Shown here: positions 31,019 to 39,503 of the stretch, piece after piece
Layout: every line of letters begins with the position of its first letter
Position numbering within the stretch: the stretch's first letter is position 1
Assembly (NCBI RefSeq): GCF_900094735.1
Contig: NZ_FMBM01000002.1
Span: 2,153,501 to 2,217,500 of the forward strand
Origin: Saliniramus fredricksonii
GTDB lineage: Bacteria > Pseudomonadota > Alphaproteobacteria > Rhizobiales > Beijerinckiaceae
Length of the DNA: 64,000 nt
Direction: 5' to 3'
Translations under genes and position numbers: made by a program
The notes under the pieces: generated by a model
Databases searched by the model: none
The model's input: only the letters and a program-made list of their open reading frames with translations
What the model was told of the DNA's origin: nothing

Positions 31019-32044
31019 ATGGACAACATTAGCATCATCGGCCTTGACCTCGCAAAGCGGGTCTTCCAGGCGCACGGCGCGCGAGCGGACGGTAGCGTCG
31101 GCTTCCGCAAGAAGCTGGGTCGCTCGCAGGTTCTCGGCTTCTTTGCCAAGCAGCCGCGCTGCATCGTTGCTATGGAAGCGTGTGCGACGGCCCACGAGTG
31201 GGGCCGCGCGATCGGCGAGCTCGGTCACGAGGTCCGCCTGATCCCGCCGATCTACGTCAAGCCGTTCGTCAAGCGGCAGAAGAACGACGCGGCCGACGCA
31301 GAGGCGATAGCCGAGGCGGCGGGTCGCCCGACCATGCGCTTCGTCGCGGTCAAATCCGAGGCGCAGCAGGCGAAGGCGATGGCTTTCCGGACGCGGGACC
31401 TCCTCGTCAAGCAGCGCACGCAGCTCATCAACGCACTGCGGGGCCACCTCGCCGAGCACGGCCTCATAGCGCCGCAGGGGCCGGCTCATGTCAAGGTGCT
31501 GGCGGACGCGCTGGAGGCAGCCGGCTCGCGTCTCGAGACGCTCGTGATCGAGCTGGGGCGCCTCTATCTCGAGCAGATCGAACTGCTCTCCGGCAGGATC
31601 GCGGATCTCGACAAGGTGCTGAAGCGCGAAGCGGCGCGGGAAGAAGACACCGCACGACTGATGACCATGCCTGGCGTGGGCCCGCTGACTGCGATGGCGG
31701 TCCAGACCTTCGCCCCGCCGATGGAGACGTTCAGGCGTGGACGCGACTTCGCAGCCTGGACGGGGCTCGTCCCTGTCCAGCGATCGACCGGTGGGAAGCA
31801 GATCCTCGGACGAACGTCCAAGATGGGGCAGCGCGACATACGGCGTCTCCTGATCATCGGCGCGATGTCGGTGGTCCGCTGGGCCGTCAGGAAGGGCGCG
31901 CCGGAAGGCAGTTGGCTCGCACGCATGCTGGCCCGCAAGCCACGCATGGTCGTCGCCATCGCGCTGGCCAATAAGATGGCGCGCGGGATCTGGGCGATGT
32001 CGACGCGGGGAGAGAACTTCAGGGGTCCGGTCGCCGCGGTCTGA
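31019..32044 (+). CDS. IS110/IS1111-family DEDD transposase (recombinase)
   Basis: A 341-residue site-specific transposase. The N-terminal RuvC-like DEDD domain has D10 in IIGLDLAKRVF, an acidic residue in MEACATAHEW (E53 or E60) and D90/D93 in KRQKNDAADAEA. The C-terminal Tnp_20 domain has the hairpin PGVGPLTAMA and the catalytic-serine segment VPVQRSTGGK. All essential parts look intact and the frame is open, so the element may be active. It cuts and joins under direction of an RNA made from the element's own non-coding end (established for the family). AGGAGG lies just before the ATG. Confidence 0.95.
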   Translation: MDNISIIGLDLAKRVFQAHGARADGSVGFRKKLGRSQVLGFFAKQPRCIVAMEACATAHEWGRAIGELGHEVRLIPPIYVKPFVKRQKNDAADAEAIAEAAGRPTMRFVAVKSEAQQAKAMAFRTRDLLVKQRTQLINALRGHLAEHGLIAPQGPAHVKVLADALEAAGSRLETLVIELGRLYLEQIELLSGRIADLDKVLKREAAREEDTARLMTMPGVGPLTAMAVQTFAPPMETFRRGRDFAAWTGLVPVQRSTGGKQILGRTSKMGQRDIRRLLIIGAMSVVRWAVRKGAPEGSWLARMLARKPRMVVAIALANKMARGIWAMSTRGENFRGPVAAV

Positions 32045-32099
32045 TGACGACATCAGCCGAGGCAGCCGGGCCGTTGGGCGTGTGAGGAAGTCGACAGCA

Positions 32100-32260
32100 A
32101 GGTAAGGGCAAACGATCGGTCAGATCGGGATCGAGAAAAGCATTTGAACCCAAAGAGCCTCGAGCTCGCGCTGTTGATGTGCACTCGATCCGCGTATCTC
32201 CATACTGGCCCGCGGTCCGTTCAGAGCCGCATCTCAAGGCCTGATACATGACCGCACCCG
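32100..32260 (+). ncRNA. Predicted IS1111 bridge RNA/seekRNA (limits approximate)
   Basis: Within the 3' non-coding region, TGAACCCA (32145-32152) is the reverse complement of the right insertion flank TGGGTTCA (32315-32322), and GCGCTGTTGATG (32168-32179) is identical to the left junction 30927-30938 (target half plus first bases of the element). The two lie 15 bases apart, separated by a GAGC/GCTC mini-stem, as expected of the two arms of a target-binding loop. An 8-base ATACATGA at 32244-32251 also equals the predicted circle junction of the element. Exact RNA ends cannot be read. Confidence 0.65.
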
Positions 32261-32815
32261 ATCACGCGCTTGAGCCGAGCAGAAACCTCTTGCACGAACG
32301 GGGGCATCCATACATGGGTTCACAAGACGGCTAACGTCCTGAACAAGTTCCCGAAATCCATGCAGCCGGCGGTGAAGGCCGATCTGCGCGAGATCTGGCA
32401 GGCCGAAACCCGCGCCGCGGCGGAAACCGCCATCGACACCTTCGCCGAGAAATACGGCGCCAAATACGAGAAGGCCGTGACCTGTCTCACCAAAGACCGC
32501 GAAGCCTTGCTGGCATTCTACGGTTTCCCCGCCGATCACTGGGATCACCTGCGCACCGGCAATCCGATCGAGAGCGTGTTCGCCACCGTCAGGCATCGAA
32601 CCGTGCGGACCAAGGGAGCATTGTCGCAGAAGACCGCGAAGCTCATGGTCTTCAAGCTCGTTCAGGCCGCCGCAAAGACATGGCGCCGCCTGAAGGGCGC
32701 GAAGCAGTTGCCAATGGTCATCGAAGGTGTCAGATTCACCAACGGTGTCGCCGTAAACGGTACCGAAAACCGCGCCGCCTGATCAGGCCGTATCACCCAA
32801 AATCCCGCATAGCTC

Positions 32816-33796
32816 CCCAAGCTGCGTCAAGGCAGTTACTTCCCGGGCTTTCTCGAAGCGCGCAAGACCTCGGAACAGGCGCTGGTGGCCGTCATCCAGG
32901 AGGCGTGGATCAGTGGTGTCTCGACCCGTCGCGTCGATGAGCTGGTGCAGGCCATGGGGCTGAGCGGCATTTCGAAGAGCACGGTGTCGAAGCTGTGCAA
33001 GGACATCGACGAACGTGTCGGCGAGTTCCTGAACCGCCCGCTCACCGGCGAATGGCCCTATCTCTGGCTCGACGCCACCTATCTGAAGGTGCGCCAGGGC
33101 GGACGGATCGTACCAGTCGCCGCAATAATCGCCGTGGCCGCCAACACCGAGGGACGCCGTGAGATCATCGGCCTCGGTATCGGCCCGTCCGAGGCCGAGA
33201 CATTCTGGACCGAGTTCCTTCGATCCCTGCGCGTTCGCGGCCTGGGGGGCGTCAGACTGGTCATCAGCGACGCGCATACAGGCCTCAAAGCCGCCATCGC
33301 CCGGGTCTTCGAAGCAACCTGGCAACGCTGTCGCGTCCACTGGATGCGCAACGCCCTGGCCCATGTCTCGCGTGGTCAGCATACTGTCGTCGCCGCTGCC
33401 ATCCGACAGGCCTTCGATCAACCCGACCGCACCCATGCCGGCGAAACCTGGCGCAAGGTCGCAGAGCAACTGCGCCCGCGCTGGCCAAAACTGGCCGATC
33501 TCATGGATGCCAGCGAGCACGACGTGCTGGCCTACATGTCATTCCCGCGCCAGCATCGCACCAAACTGCACAGCACGAACCCAATTGAACGTCTGAACAA
33601 GGAGGTCAAGCGACGCGCCGACGTCGTCGGGATCTTCCCCAATGAAGCATCCATCATGCGTTTGATCGGCGCCGTGCTCTTCGAGCAGAATGACGAATGG
33701 CAGACATCAAGCCGCTACATGATGGTCGAGGCATTCGCACAGATCGACAAGGAAGAGATCGATCCCATCCTCAGCATAACCACAAAAGCCGCCTGA
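32816..33796 (+). pseudogene. IS256-family transposase, N-terminus missing
   Basis: The frame is open from the junction (PKLRQGSYFPGFLEARKTSEQ...) to the stop, 326 codons of about 400. It belongs to a different IS256 branch from the preceding copies (GISKSTVSKLCKDIDERV, WLDATYLKVR, ISDAHTGLKAAI, NPIERLNKEVKRR). DDE residues are present but the DNA-binding N-terminus (about 80 residues) is gone, so it should be dead. Confidence 0.88.
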
Positions 33797-33845
33797 TCAT
33801 GACCTCAGGCCATCCAGAAAATTACACCAGCTTGACGGACGCGAC
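32816..33845 (+). mobile_element. IS256-family element of a second type, left end missing
   Basis: Begins abruptly at 32816, directly behind the right end of the preceding element, in mid-gene. Right end about 33845 with ...AAATTACACCAGCTTGACGG shortly after the stop. A related end sequence recurs near 40960-41020. Confidence 0.8.
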
Positions 33846-34795
33846 CCCTCATCCGCGATCAGGCAGTCGATGCGTTGGGGGACAACGGCGTTCTGGTCAT
33901 CGATGAGACCGGTTTCGTGAAGAAGGGCGATCGCTCGGTCGGGGTGGCGCGTCAGTATTCCGGAACTGCCGGCCGGATCGAGAACTGCCAGATCGGCGTT
34001 TTCTGCGCCTATGCCAGCCGCTACGGCCAGACATTGATCGACCGGCGGCTGTATCTGCCGAAGGCTTGGGCGGAGGATATCGAGCGTCGTCGGCGTGTCG
34101 GGATTCCCGACGACATTGCCTTCTCCACGAAGCCGGCCATCGCCCGCGAGATGATCGCAAGCGCTCTCGATAGCGGCCTGCAATGTGCGTTCGTACTCGC
34201 CGATTCAGTCTATGGAAGCGATTACACGCTTCGCCGAATGCTGGAGGATCGCGGGCAGCCGTATGTTCTCGCGGTCCGATCCAACCAACACCTGCGCTTC
34301 CTGCAGGCCGACTGGGGCCTGATCCAGACAGATCCGGCAACGATTGCGGCGGAACTTCCCAAGAAAGCCTGGACGGCGCTCAGTGCGGGCGAAGGTGCCA
34401 AGGGCCCCCGTTTGTATCATTGGGCACGGGTCTCATTGGGCTGGGCCACGCCGGAGGGGTTCGAGAGGTGGCTTCTCATGCGCCGTAATCTGCGCAATCG
34501 CGATGAAATCGCCTACTACTTCGCTTTCGTCCGAGAGGGAACGAGCCTTGCCGACATGGCAGGCGCTGCCGGGTTGCGATGGACCATCGAGGAATGCTTC
34601 CTGCGTGCCAAGGACGATCTTGGCCTCGATCATTGCGAGGCCCGCTCCTGGCATGGTTGGCACCGACACATGGCCCTCGTCATGGCCGCAGCCCTGTTCC
34701 TCGCACAGATCGCCGCAGAACAACGAAAGACCGCCTACGCCACCGATGCTGAGAGCAAACGGGACAAAACGAGTCCGGACCGAACAGCCGCATGA
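33846..34795 (+). pseudogene. IS701-family transposase, C-terminal part
   Basis: 316 codons of a DDE transposase: VLVIDETGFVKKGDRSVGVARQYSG (first Asp), VLADSVYGSDYTLR (second Asp) and LRWTIEECFLRAKDDLGLDH (Glu). The N-terminal portion is absent here but present, permuted, at 35044-35366; joined through the 73-bp overlap the two give a 399-residue protein of normal length. Confidence 0.88.
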
Positions 34796-34979
34796 TCGGC
34801 GCCATTGCCGGGCTGATGTCCACCTCGGAAATCCGCCGCCTGATCGCACGCCTCATCCTGACCGAACCTATCGCCACCGCATTCATATGGGCATGGTCCC
34901 TCTGGCGAAGGCAGCATCAAAAACAGGCGGCCATCAGCCACAGGAAACGACGCAGGAAGAATAAAAAGCAACTGTAGTA
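33846..34979 (+). mobile_element. IS701-family element, 5' part missing (copy A)
   Basis: Contains the transposase from about codon 84 to its end and the right terminal repeat ...GCAACTGTAGTA at 34968-34979. It abuts copy B's left end through the four bases CTAG (34980-34983). Its first 73 bp (33846-33918) are repeated exactly at 35294-35366. Confidence 0.85.
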
Positions 34980-34995
34980 CTAGTACTACAGTTGC
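34968..34995. repeat. 28-bp perfect palindrome: abutting IS701 ends around CTAG
   Basis: GCAACTGTAGTACT and its exact complement meet at 34981/34982. The arms are the right end of copy A (up to 34979) and the left end of copy B (from 34984); the central CTAG fits the 4-bp YTAG target of the IS701 family. This is the structure of a joined-ends (circle or tandem) junction. Confidence 0.85.
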
Positions 34996-35366
34996 GTATT
35001 CCTTTGCATTCTGATTCTGTGTCCGAATCAAGGAGGTTCGGGCATGGGTATTTCGGACTGGTCTGGAACATCGGTGAACTGGGCGGCGGCGTTGGTGGCT
35101 TTCAAGCAAGCGCTGGCGCCGATTTTTCCGCGTGTGGAAACATGGCGATCGGCAGGGGCCTTCATTGATGGTGTGCTGTCCGGTGTCGAACGCAAGACGG
35201 GCTGGATGCTGGCGGAGCAGGCGGGTCTTGAGCGTCCCTACCGGATCCAGTCCCTTCTCGGTCGAAGCAGTTGGGACAGTGATCAGCTTTGCACCCTCAT
35301 CCGCGATCAGGCAGTCGATGCGTTGGGGGACAACGGCGTTCTGGTCATCGATGAGACCGGTTTCGT
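34984..35366 (+). mobile_element. IS701-family element, left part only (copy B)
   Basis: Left terminal repeat TACTACAGTTGC from 34984, 60-bp leader with AGGAGG, and the first 108 codons of the transposase, then sharp loss of homology at 35366. Confidence 0.85.
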
Positions 35367-35376
35367 AAAGAGTTGA
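35044..35376 (+). pseudogene. IS701-family transposase, N-terminal fragment
   Basis: 110 codons starting MGISDWSGTSVNWAAALVAF; ends with VLVIDETGFV, the first catalytic Asp, and then two or three foreign residues and a stop. Cannot function alone. Confidence 0.88.
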
Positions 35377-35488
35377 ATTACAGGCTTGGGACGGCACAGT
35401 CGAAGCGGTCGTCCCGGGTTCCGCATCGAAGCTCTTGCAGCATGAGCCTGAGACGGGGCGCGCCACCCGACAAGCCTGTCCAGGCCGA

Positions 35489-37525
35489 TCAGACGAAGTC
35501 GCGCGCGATGGTGACGTCCCAGCTACGGCAGAAGACGCGCTTGTCACCCTCATGGGCATCCAGATCGGCAGTAATGTGAAACGCCGTCTCCGTTGCGGTC
35601 AGAACGGTATGAGCCCTGGTGCGTATCGACCAGTCGCCCCGGCGTAACCCGCGCTGCAACAGGGTTTCACCTCGCCCGGAATGAAAATCGTCGGCATGGG
35701 TACGATACCATTCGAAAGCGCGGTTCTCGACGATGAGATCGATATCTTCCAGATGAACCACGCCGTTGTCATTGATGACTTCGAGCGTGGACAAATCGCT
35801 GGCAAGGTCACGATGAACAAGCCAGTTATGCCTGCCCGGTTCGAGCTGACGGCGCGGTGCCGGCGGCGCGCCCTCGGGGGCGCCGAAGACGCGCAAGCGT
35901 GCATCTTCCGCGCGGGGCTTGCGGACCGGGAGTGCCACCCGGCTTCCCGCAGTATGCACAGTCAGGCCGACCGGACCGGGAGGCAACCATGCCAGCGGCC
36001 AATATGATGTCGAGACCGCGATCCGCAACCTGTGTCCTTGAGGGAAGCTGTGCGCCACGCCATTCAGCGATACAGACACCGTATAGCGCTCACCGGGAAC
36101 CAGATGCGCCGGATGTTCGGCCGAATCGCGGTGCGTCAGATTGAGCATTCCGTAGCTGACCCTGGTGATCTTGTCGTCCACGGCGATGTCCGACAGGCGT
36201 ATTGCGACCATGCCCAGAGGCTGATCTGACGATATCTCCAACGTGACAACGGTGGCGCCCAGAATCTCCAGGGTTTCCGGTAGCGGCTCGCTGTCGAAGA
36301 CAAGCGCGCCACCATCCTCCTCGCGCTGGTCGTGCGCCAGATCGGGCCCGGCGGCATAGGAGCACCATTTCCCGGCGAACAGCCCCACGGTCAGCGGCGA
36401 GCGGATGCGCAATCGCTCATCCTTGCCGGCATCAGCCTCAGCCGAAAGGATATGCCGACGCCCGAGCGCAAGAGATCTGGTCGTGACGTTGGGCGATGGC
36501 CATGATGGCTCGGCGACCCACCGCCCGGGACGGTGACGATAGCTCGTGGTGGGCGGCACTGAATCCTGCATCCAGACACGCAGGACCGGTTCCTCCATAA
36601 CGCCCCGGTCGATGCCCTTGAGCCAGTGATCCCACCACCGCAAGGCCTCCTGCAGAAAACCTATGGCGGGGCCGGGCACGGCGATATGCGGATATTTGTG
36701 GCTCCAGGGGCCGATCAACCCCTGACGCGGCACCTTCAGATTTTCCATCAGGCGGAAGACCGCATTCGAATAGCCATCCGCCCAGCCGCTCACCGCCATG
36801 ACCGGACAGGTCACGGCAGCATAGTCTTCGGCGATGGAGCCATGGCGCCAGTAGGAATCGCGGCGCTGGTGCCGCAGCCAGTTTTCCAGCCACAGACCGC
36901 TGCCGTTCAGACGCTGATGCCACATCTCGCGCCATCCCTCACCGACGATCTCGGGATCGGGCGGCAGCGAATTGTAGGAGAACATAACCGACGCCCAGGA
37001 GAGGTTGTCCCCGAGCAGGCAGCCGCCCATATGGTGGATGTCATCGGCGTAACGATCATCGGTCGAGCACAGTGTGACCACGGCCGCCAGTGCCGGTGGC
37101 TGCAGGGCGGCAATCTGGAGACCGTTGAATCCGCCCCAGGAAATGCCGATCATCCCGACATTTCCGCTGCACCAGGGCTGCGCGGCGATCCATTGGATGA
37201 TGTCGTAGCCGTCCTGGAGTTCCTGAGCGGTATATTCGTCGGTCAGCACGCCTTCGGAATCACCGCTGCCACGAATATCGACCCGCAGACAGGCATAGCC
37301 ATGTCCGGCAATATAAGGATGCATGATCGAGTCGCGGTGGCGGGTCATGTCGCGCTTGCGATAGGGAATGTATTCCAGCACTGCCGGGACCGGGTGCTCG
37401 CCGGCATCCTCGGGAAGCCACAGCCGTGCAGCGAGGCGGGTGCCGTCGCGCATTGTGATGAAGAGGTTTTCCTCATGCCGGACCCGGTGAGGGAAATCGG
37501 CTCTGGTCTGCAGCATATCACTCAT
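35489..37525 (-). CDS. CocE/NonD family hydrolase (S15-type serine hydrolase)
   Basis: A 678-residue protein: alpha/beta-hydrolase domain with an alpha-helical cap (about residues 20-330) and a C-terminal jelly-roll domain (X-Pro dipeptidyl-peptidase C-terminal, about 350-560), then a further 100-residue tail. The nucleophile motif is GMIGISWGGFNG (Ser about residue 150); RVDIRGSGDSEG forms the oxyanion region; Asp and His are likely in VSGWADGYS and GPWSHKYPH. No signal peptide. Relatives hydrolyse esters or amides such as cocaine, beta-lactams or X-Pro peptides. It is translationally coupled (4-bp overlap) to the ATP-grasp gene upstream, so it may hydrolyse, release or edit what that ligase makes. 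Substrate unknown. Confidence 0.88.
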   Translation of the reverse strand: MSDMLQTRADFPHRVRHEENLFITMRDGTRLAARLWLPEDAGEHPVPAVLEYIPYRKRDMTRHRDSIMHPYIAGHGYACLRVDIRGSGDSEGVLTDEYTAQELQDGYDIIQWIAAQPWCSGNVGMIGISWGGFNGLQIAALQPPALAAVVTLCSTDDRYADDIHHMGGCLLGDNLSWASVMFSYNSLPPDPEIVGEGWREMWHQRLNGSGLWLENWLRHQRRDSYWRHGSIAEDYAAVTCPVMAVSGWADGYSNAVFRLMENLKVPRQGLIGPWSHKYPHIAVPGPAIGFLQEALRWWDHWLKGIDRGVMEEPVLRVWMQDSVPPTTSYRHRPGRWVAEPSWPSPNVTTRSLALGRRHILSAEADAGKDERLRIRSPLTVGLFAGKWCSYAAGPDLAHDQREEDGGALVFDSEPLPETLEILGATVVTLEISSDQPLGMVAIRLSDIAVDDKITRVSYGMLNLTHRDSAEHPAHLVPGERYTVSVSLNGVAHSFPQGHRLRIAVSTSYWPLAWLPPGPVGLTVHTAGSRVALPVRKPRAEDARLRVFGAPEGAPPAPRRQLEPGRHNWLVHRDLASDLSTLEVINDNGVVHLEDIDLIVENRAFEWYRTHADDFHSGRGETLLQRGLRRGDWSIRTRAHTVLTATETAFHITADLDAHEGDKRVFCRSWDVTIARDFV

Positions 37526-38844
37526 GCCGGGCTGATCCTTTCGCCGTCGATGCGAATGTCGAGCGCTTCCATAAGGGCGGCGTAGTTTTCTTCCAGAGCC
37601 TGGTGCTGATCCGCGCCCATGAAAATATCTGCGATCTGATAACTGTAGGAATCACGGTGATTGTCGCTCAGCTCGCGCAATTGCATGCCTTCGTGAACAT
37701 GCAGCGTGATGTCGGTGCCGGGAAAGCCTGAAGCAATCTCCCGAACGGCGTCTTCATCCGGGGCATGGGTGACGCACTTCGCATCGCGTTCACCATAGAC
37801 GCGCGGCATGAACTTGGCGGCGATGGTGAAGCGCCCGCGGCGGGCCGGGTAATCCGGGCATTTCCCGAGCGCCACGTCGATCATCACCTCCTTGTGCGGG
37901 ACCCCCTCAACCTTCTCGAAGATCGGACTGTGTGATTTCGAGATACGGGCATTGATTTCAAGCAGGGCAATACTGTCATCGTGCTCTCGATAGTAGAATT
38001 CCATGTTGAAGGGACTGTCATCCAGACCCGTTGCTTCAATAACTCGGCGCGCCGCGTCGCGCATGCGCCTCTTGACTGGATCGGGAAGGCTGGAGGGGTA
38101 TTCATAACGCTCGAGGCTCGCGCCGTTGGGGCCGCGCAGCGTATCGACGATACCATAGGCCTCCACCTTACCCTCGAAGACATATCCTTCCAGCGTGCAT
38201 TGGCGACCCTTCGAGATGATCGCTTCGGCAATGCAATAGGCGCCATGAACCCGGGCCTCGTCCGCGCTCAGATCCGCATGGCGCATGATTGCGTCCAGGG
38301 GGGTGGCAAACCTGTCGATGCCCGCACGGATATGCGGGAGAGCGCCTTGCAGGTCTTCCAGCCTGTCGATCCGAAATCCCAGGCGGGAGGAATGCGCCTT
38401 CACCGGTTTGATCCAGTAGGGGTAATTCATGTCGATCCCCGCCTCCGTCTGCGGTTCAAACGGGTCAACCAGGACAAAGCGCGGCACCAGACCGGGTGCG
38501 ACGTTCCTTTGCACGATGCGACTGAGATATTTGTGCTCGCACCGCAGCACGCTTTCGAGGCTTGGGCCGCGCAGGCCGCGTTCCGCGCGCAGGATCGGCA
38601 TCATCAGAATCGTCGGAAAATCCCAGTAGCCGACAATGGCGTGGACCTCGTCGTGAAATGCATCCAGAATCTGACGCGCTTTGGTCAGCAGGGCCTCCAC
38701 ATCGAAGCTGCGTGCAGCGGCGATTTCTTCGTAATCGAGCAAGCTGTGAAAGACATACTCATCGGCGTTGCGGACGCCGCGTAGCAATTGAAGATTGAAA
38801 GGATCCAGACCCACGACGAAAATGTTCCTGATGTCCGCGCTCAT
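37522..38844 (-). CDS. ATP-grasp ligase of unknown specificity
   Basis: A 440-residue cytoplasmic protein. Residues 5-105 form a Rossmann-like pre-domain (IFVVGLDPFNLQLLRGV); ATP-grasp elements follow: YPYWIKPVKAHSSRLGFRI (lysine of the A subdomain), QCTLEGYVFEGKVEAYGIVD, and the Mg-binding FYYREHDDSIALLEINARISKSHSP (Glu, Asn). It should join a carboxylate to an amine through an acyl phosphate, as carbamoyl-phosphate/biotin-carboxylase-like and L-amino-acid ligases do. First gene of a two-gene operon with the CocE/NonD hydrolase and divergent from the isoaspartyl methyltransferase-esterase fusion. No peptide-carrier or synthetase genes are near. Substrates unknown. Confidence 0.82.
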   Translation of the reverse strand: MSADIRNIFVVGLDPFNLQLLRGVRNADEYVFHSLLDYEEIAAARSFDVEALLTKARQILDAFHDEVHAIVGYWDFPTILMMPILRAERGLRGPSLESVLRCEHKYLSRIVQRNVAPGLVPRFVLVDPFEPQTEAGIDMNYPYWIKPVKAHSSRLGFRIDRLEDLQGALPHIRAGIDRFATPLDAIMRHADLSADEARVHGAYCIAEAIISKGRQCTLEGYVFEGKVEAYGIVDTLRGPNGASLERYEYPSSLPDPVKRRMRDAARRVIEATGLDDSPFNMEFYYREHDDSIALLEINARISKSHSPIFEKVEGVPHKEVMIDVALGKCPDYPARRGRFTIAAKFMPRVYGERDAKCVTHAPDEDAVREIASGFPGTDITLHVHEGMQLRELSDNHRDSYSYQIADIFMGADQHQALEENYAALMEALDIRIDGERISPA

Positions 38845-39503
38845 GGACCCCCCGCTGCTTTTTCATGCAAAAAACTTCGACCTGAAATATTCAAAGCCGT
38901 CGGCGTGATATTGTTCCTGCGGTCGAATACGCAGACCTTGAAGCCCGGGCGAGATCGCTGCCGGAGACACGCTGGTGATGATGGGGACGGCAGGGCTGTA
39001 CGATTATCGCAGTTCGGGCATCTCGGTCGGAATATCGCCCACCACCCTGTGCAGCAGGTCGTCAATTCGCTGAGAAAGCCATTGGCAGCACTTCCAAGCG
39101 AGAGTGAAGTCCGCCAACGAGAATGGTGATCGTATCGATTTTCTCTCACCACAAAAAGTAAAACTTGTAGTAGCTCTGATTTGAATTTGATCAATAAATC
39201 TAAGTATCAAAATATTATATGGCGATGAATTAAGCAAAATAATGACTATAATATTATAAGATTTATTGATGTATTCTCTGTAGTAAATTTATCAGAAATT
39301 TACGCTGAATTTATACTTGTCTTTCACTGTTAAAGTCTTCAACCCGAAATTTCATCCATGAACTCACATTCTGGACCAGGACGGTGGGCACGATCGACTG
39401 CCATCCAGTGTGTTTATTGCCTCCGCCATGGAACAACGCGTGGCGGGTGGCGTTTGGAGGACGAAATCTGATTTTTGAAAGGGGCGGGAAAAGAGGTTCT
39501 GGT
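38845..39503. other. Long divergent spacer, part AT-rich
   Basis: No certain gene. 39130-39330 is strikingly AT-rich compared with its surroundings and should carry the promoters of the divergent ATP-grasp and methyltransferase genes, or be foreign DNA. On the minus strand a 77-codon frame (39237-39004) ends in a coding-looking stretch (WLSQRIDDLLHRVVGDIP), and near 38900-38990 pieces reminiscent of a LysR-type N-terminus (FDRRNNITPTAL, SVSPAAIS) occur in two frames. Possibly a decayed regulator. Confidence 0.4.

Larger units (their letters stand above)
30934..32314 (+). mobile_element. IS110-family element, IS1111 subgroup
   Basis: A 1381-bp element placed exactly between two codons of the IS256 transposase. 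It has no terminal but subterminal inverted repeats, TGGATGCCCCC at 30942-30952 and its complement at 32300-32310, a mark of the IS1111 subgroup. Only 85 bp lie before the transposase gene but 270 bp after it, again as in IS1111, where the guide RNA is encoded downstream. A TG dinucleotide is shared at both junctions (30934-30935 and 32315-32316) and may be the crossover core. Confidence 0.9.
30133..32782 (+). pseudogene. IS256-family transposase, interrupted
   Basis: Codons 30133-30933 (267 residues) and 32315-32782 (155 residues) join without loss or frame change to a 422-residue transposase once the inserted element is removed; the junction reads HHQRC|WVHKTANVLN, a conserved stretch of the family. 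The D-D-E residues sit in WADGVYLQ, VGDGGMGF and NPIESVFATVRHRT. Inactive as it stands, but restorable by precise excision. Confidence 0.92.
30037..32815 (+). mobile_element. IS256-family element (copy 2), split by an IS110/IS1111 element
   Basis: Left end GAGCTATACGCGAATCTGGG at 30037; the right end at 32815 is an imperfect inverted repeat of it (rc of 32791-32815 begins GAGCTATGCGGGATTTTGGG). Without the 1381-bp inserted element the copy is 1398 bp, normal for the family. No 8-9 bp target duplication is visible: the left neighbour is copy 1 and the right neighbour is another IS256 fragment. Confidence 0.88.
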
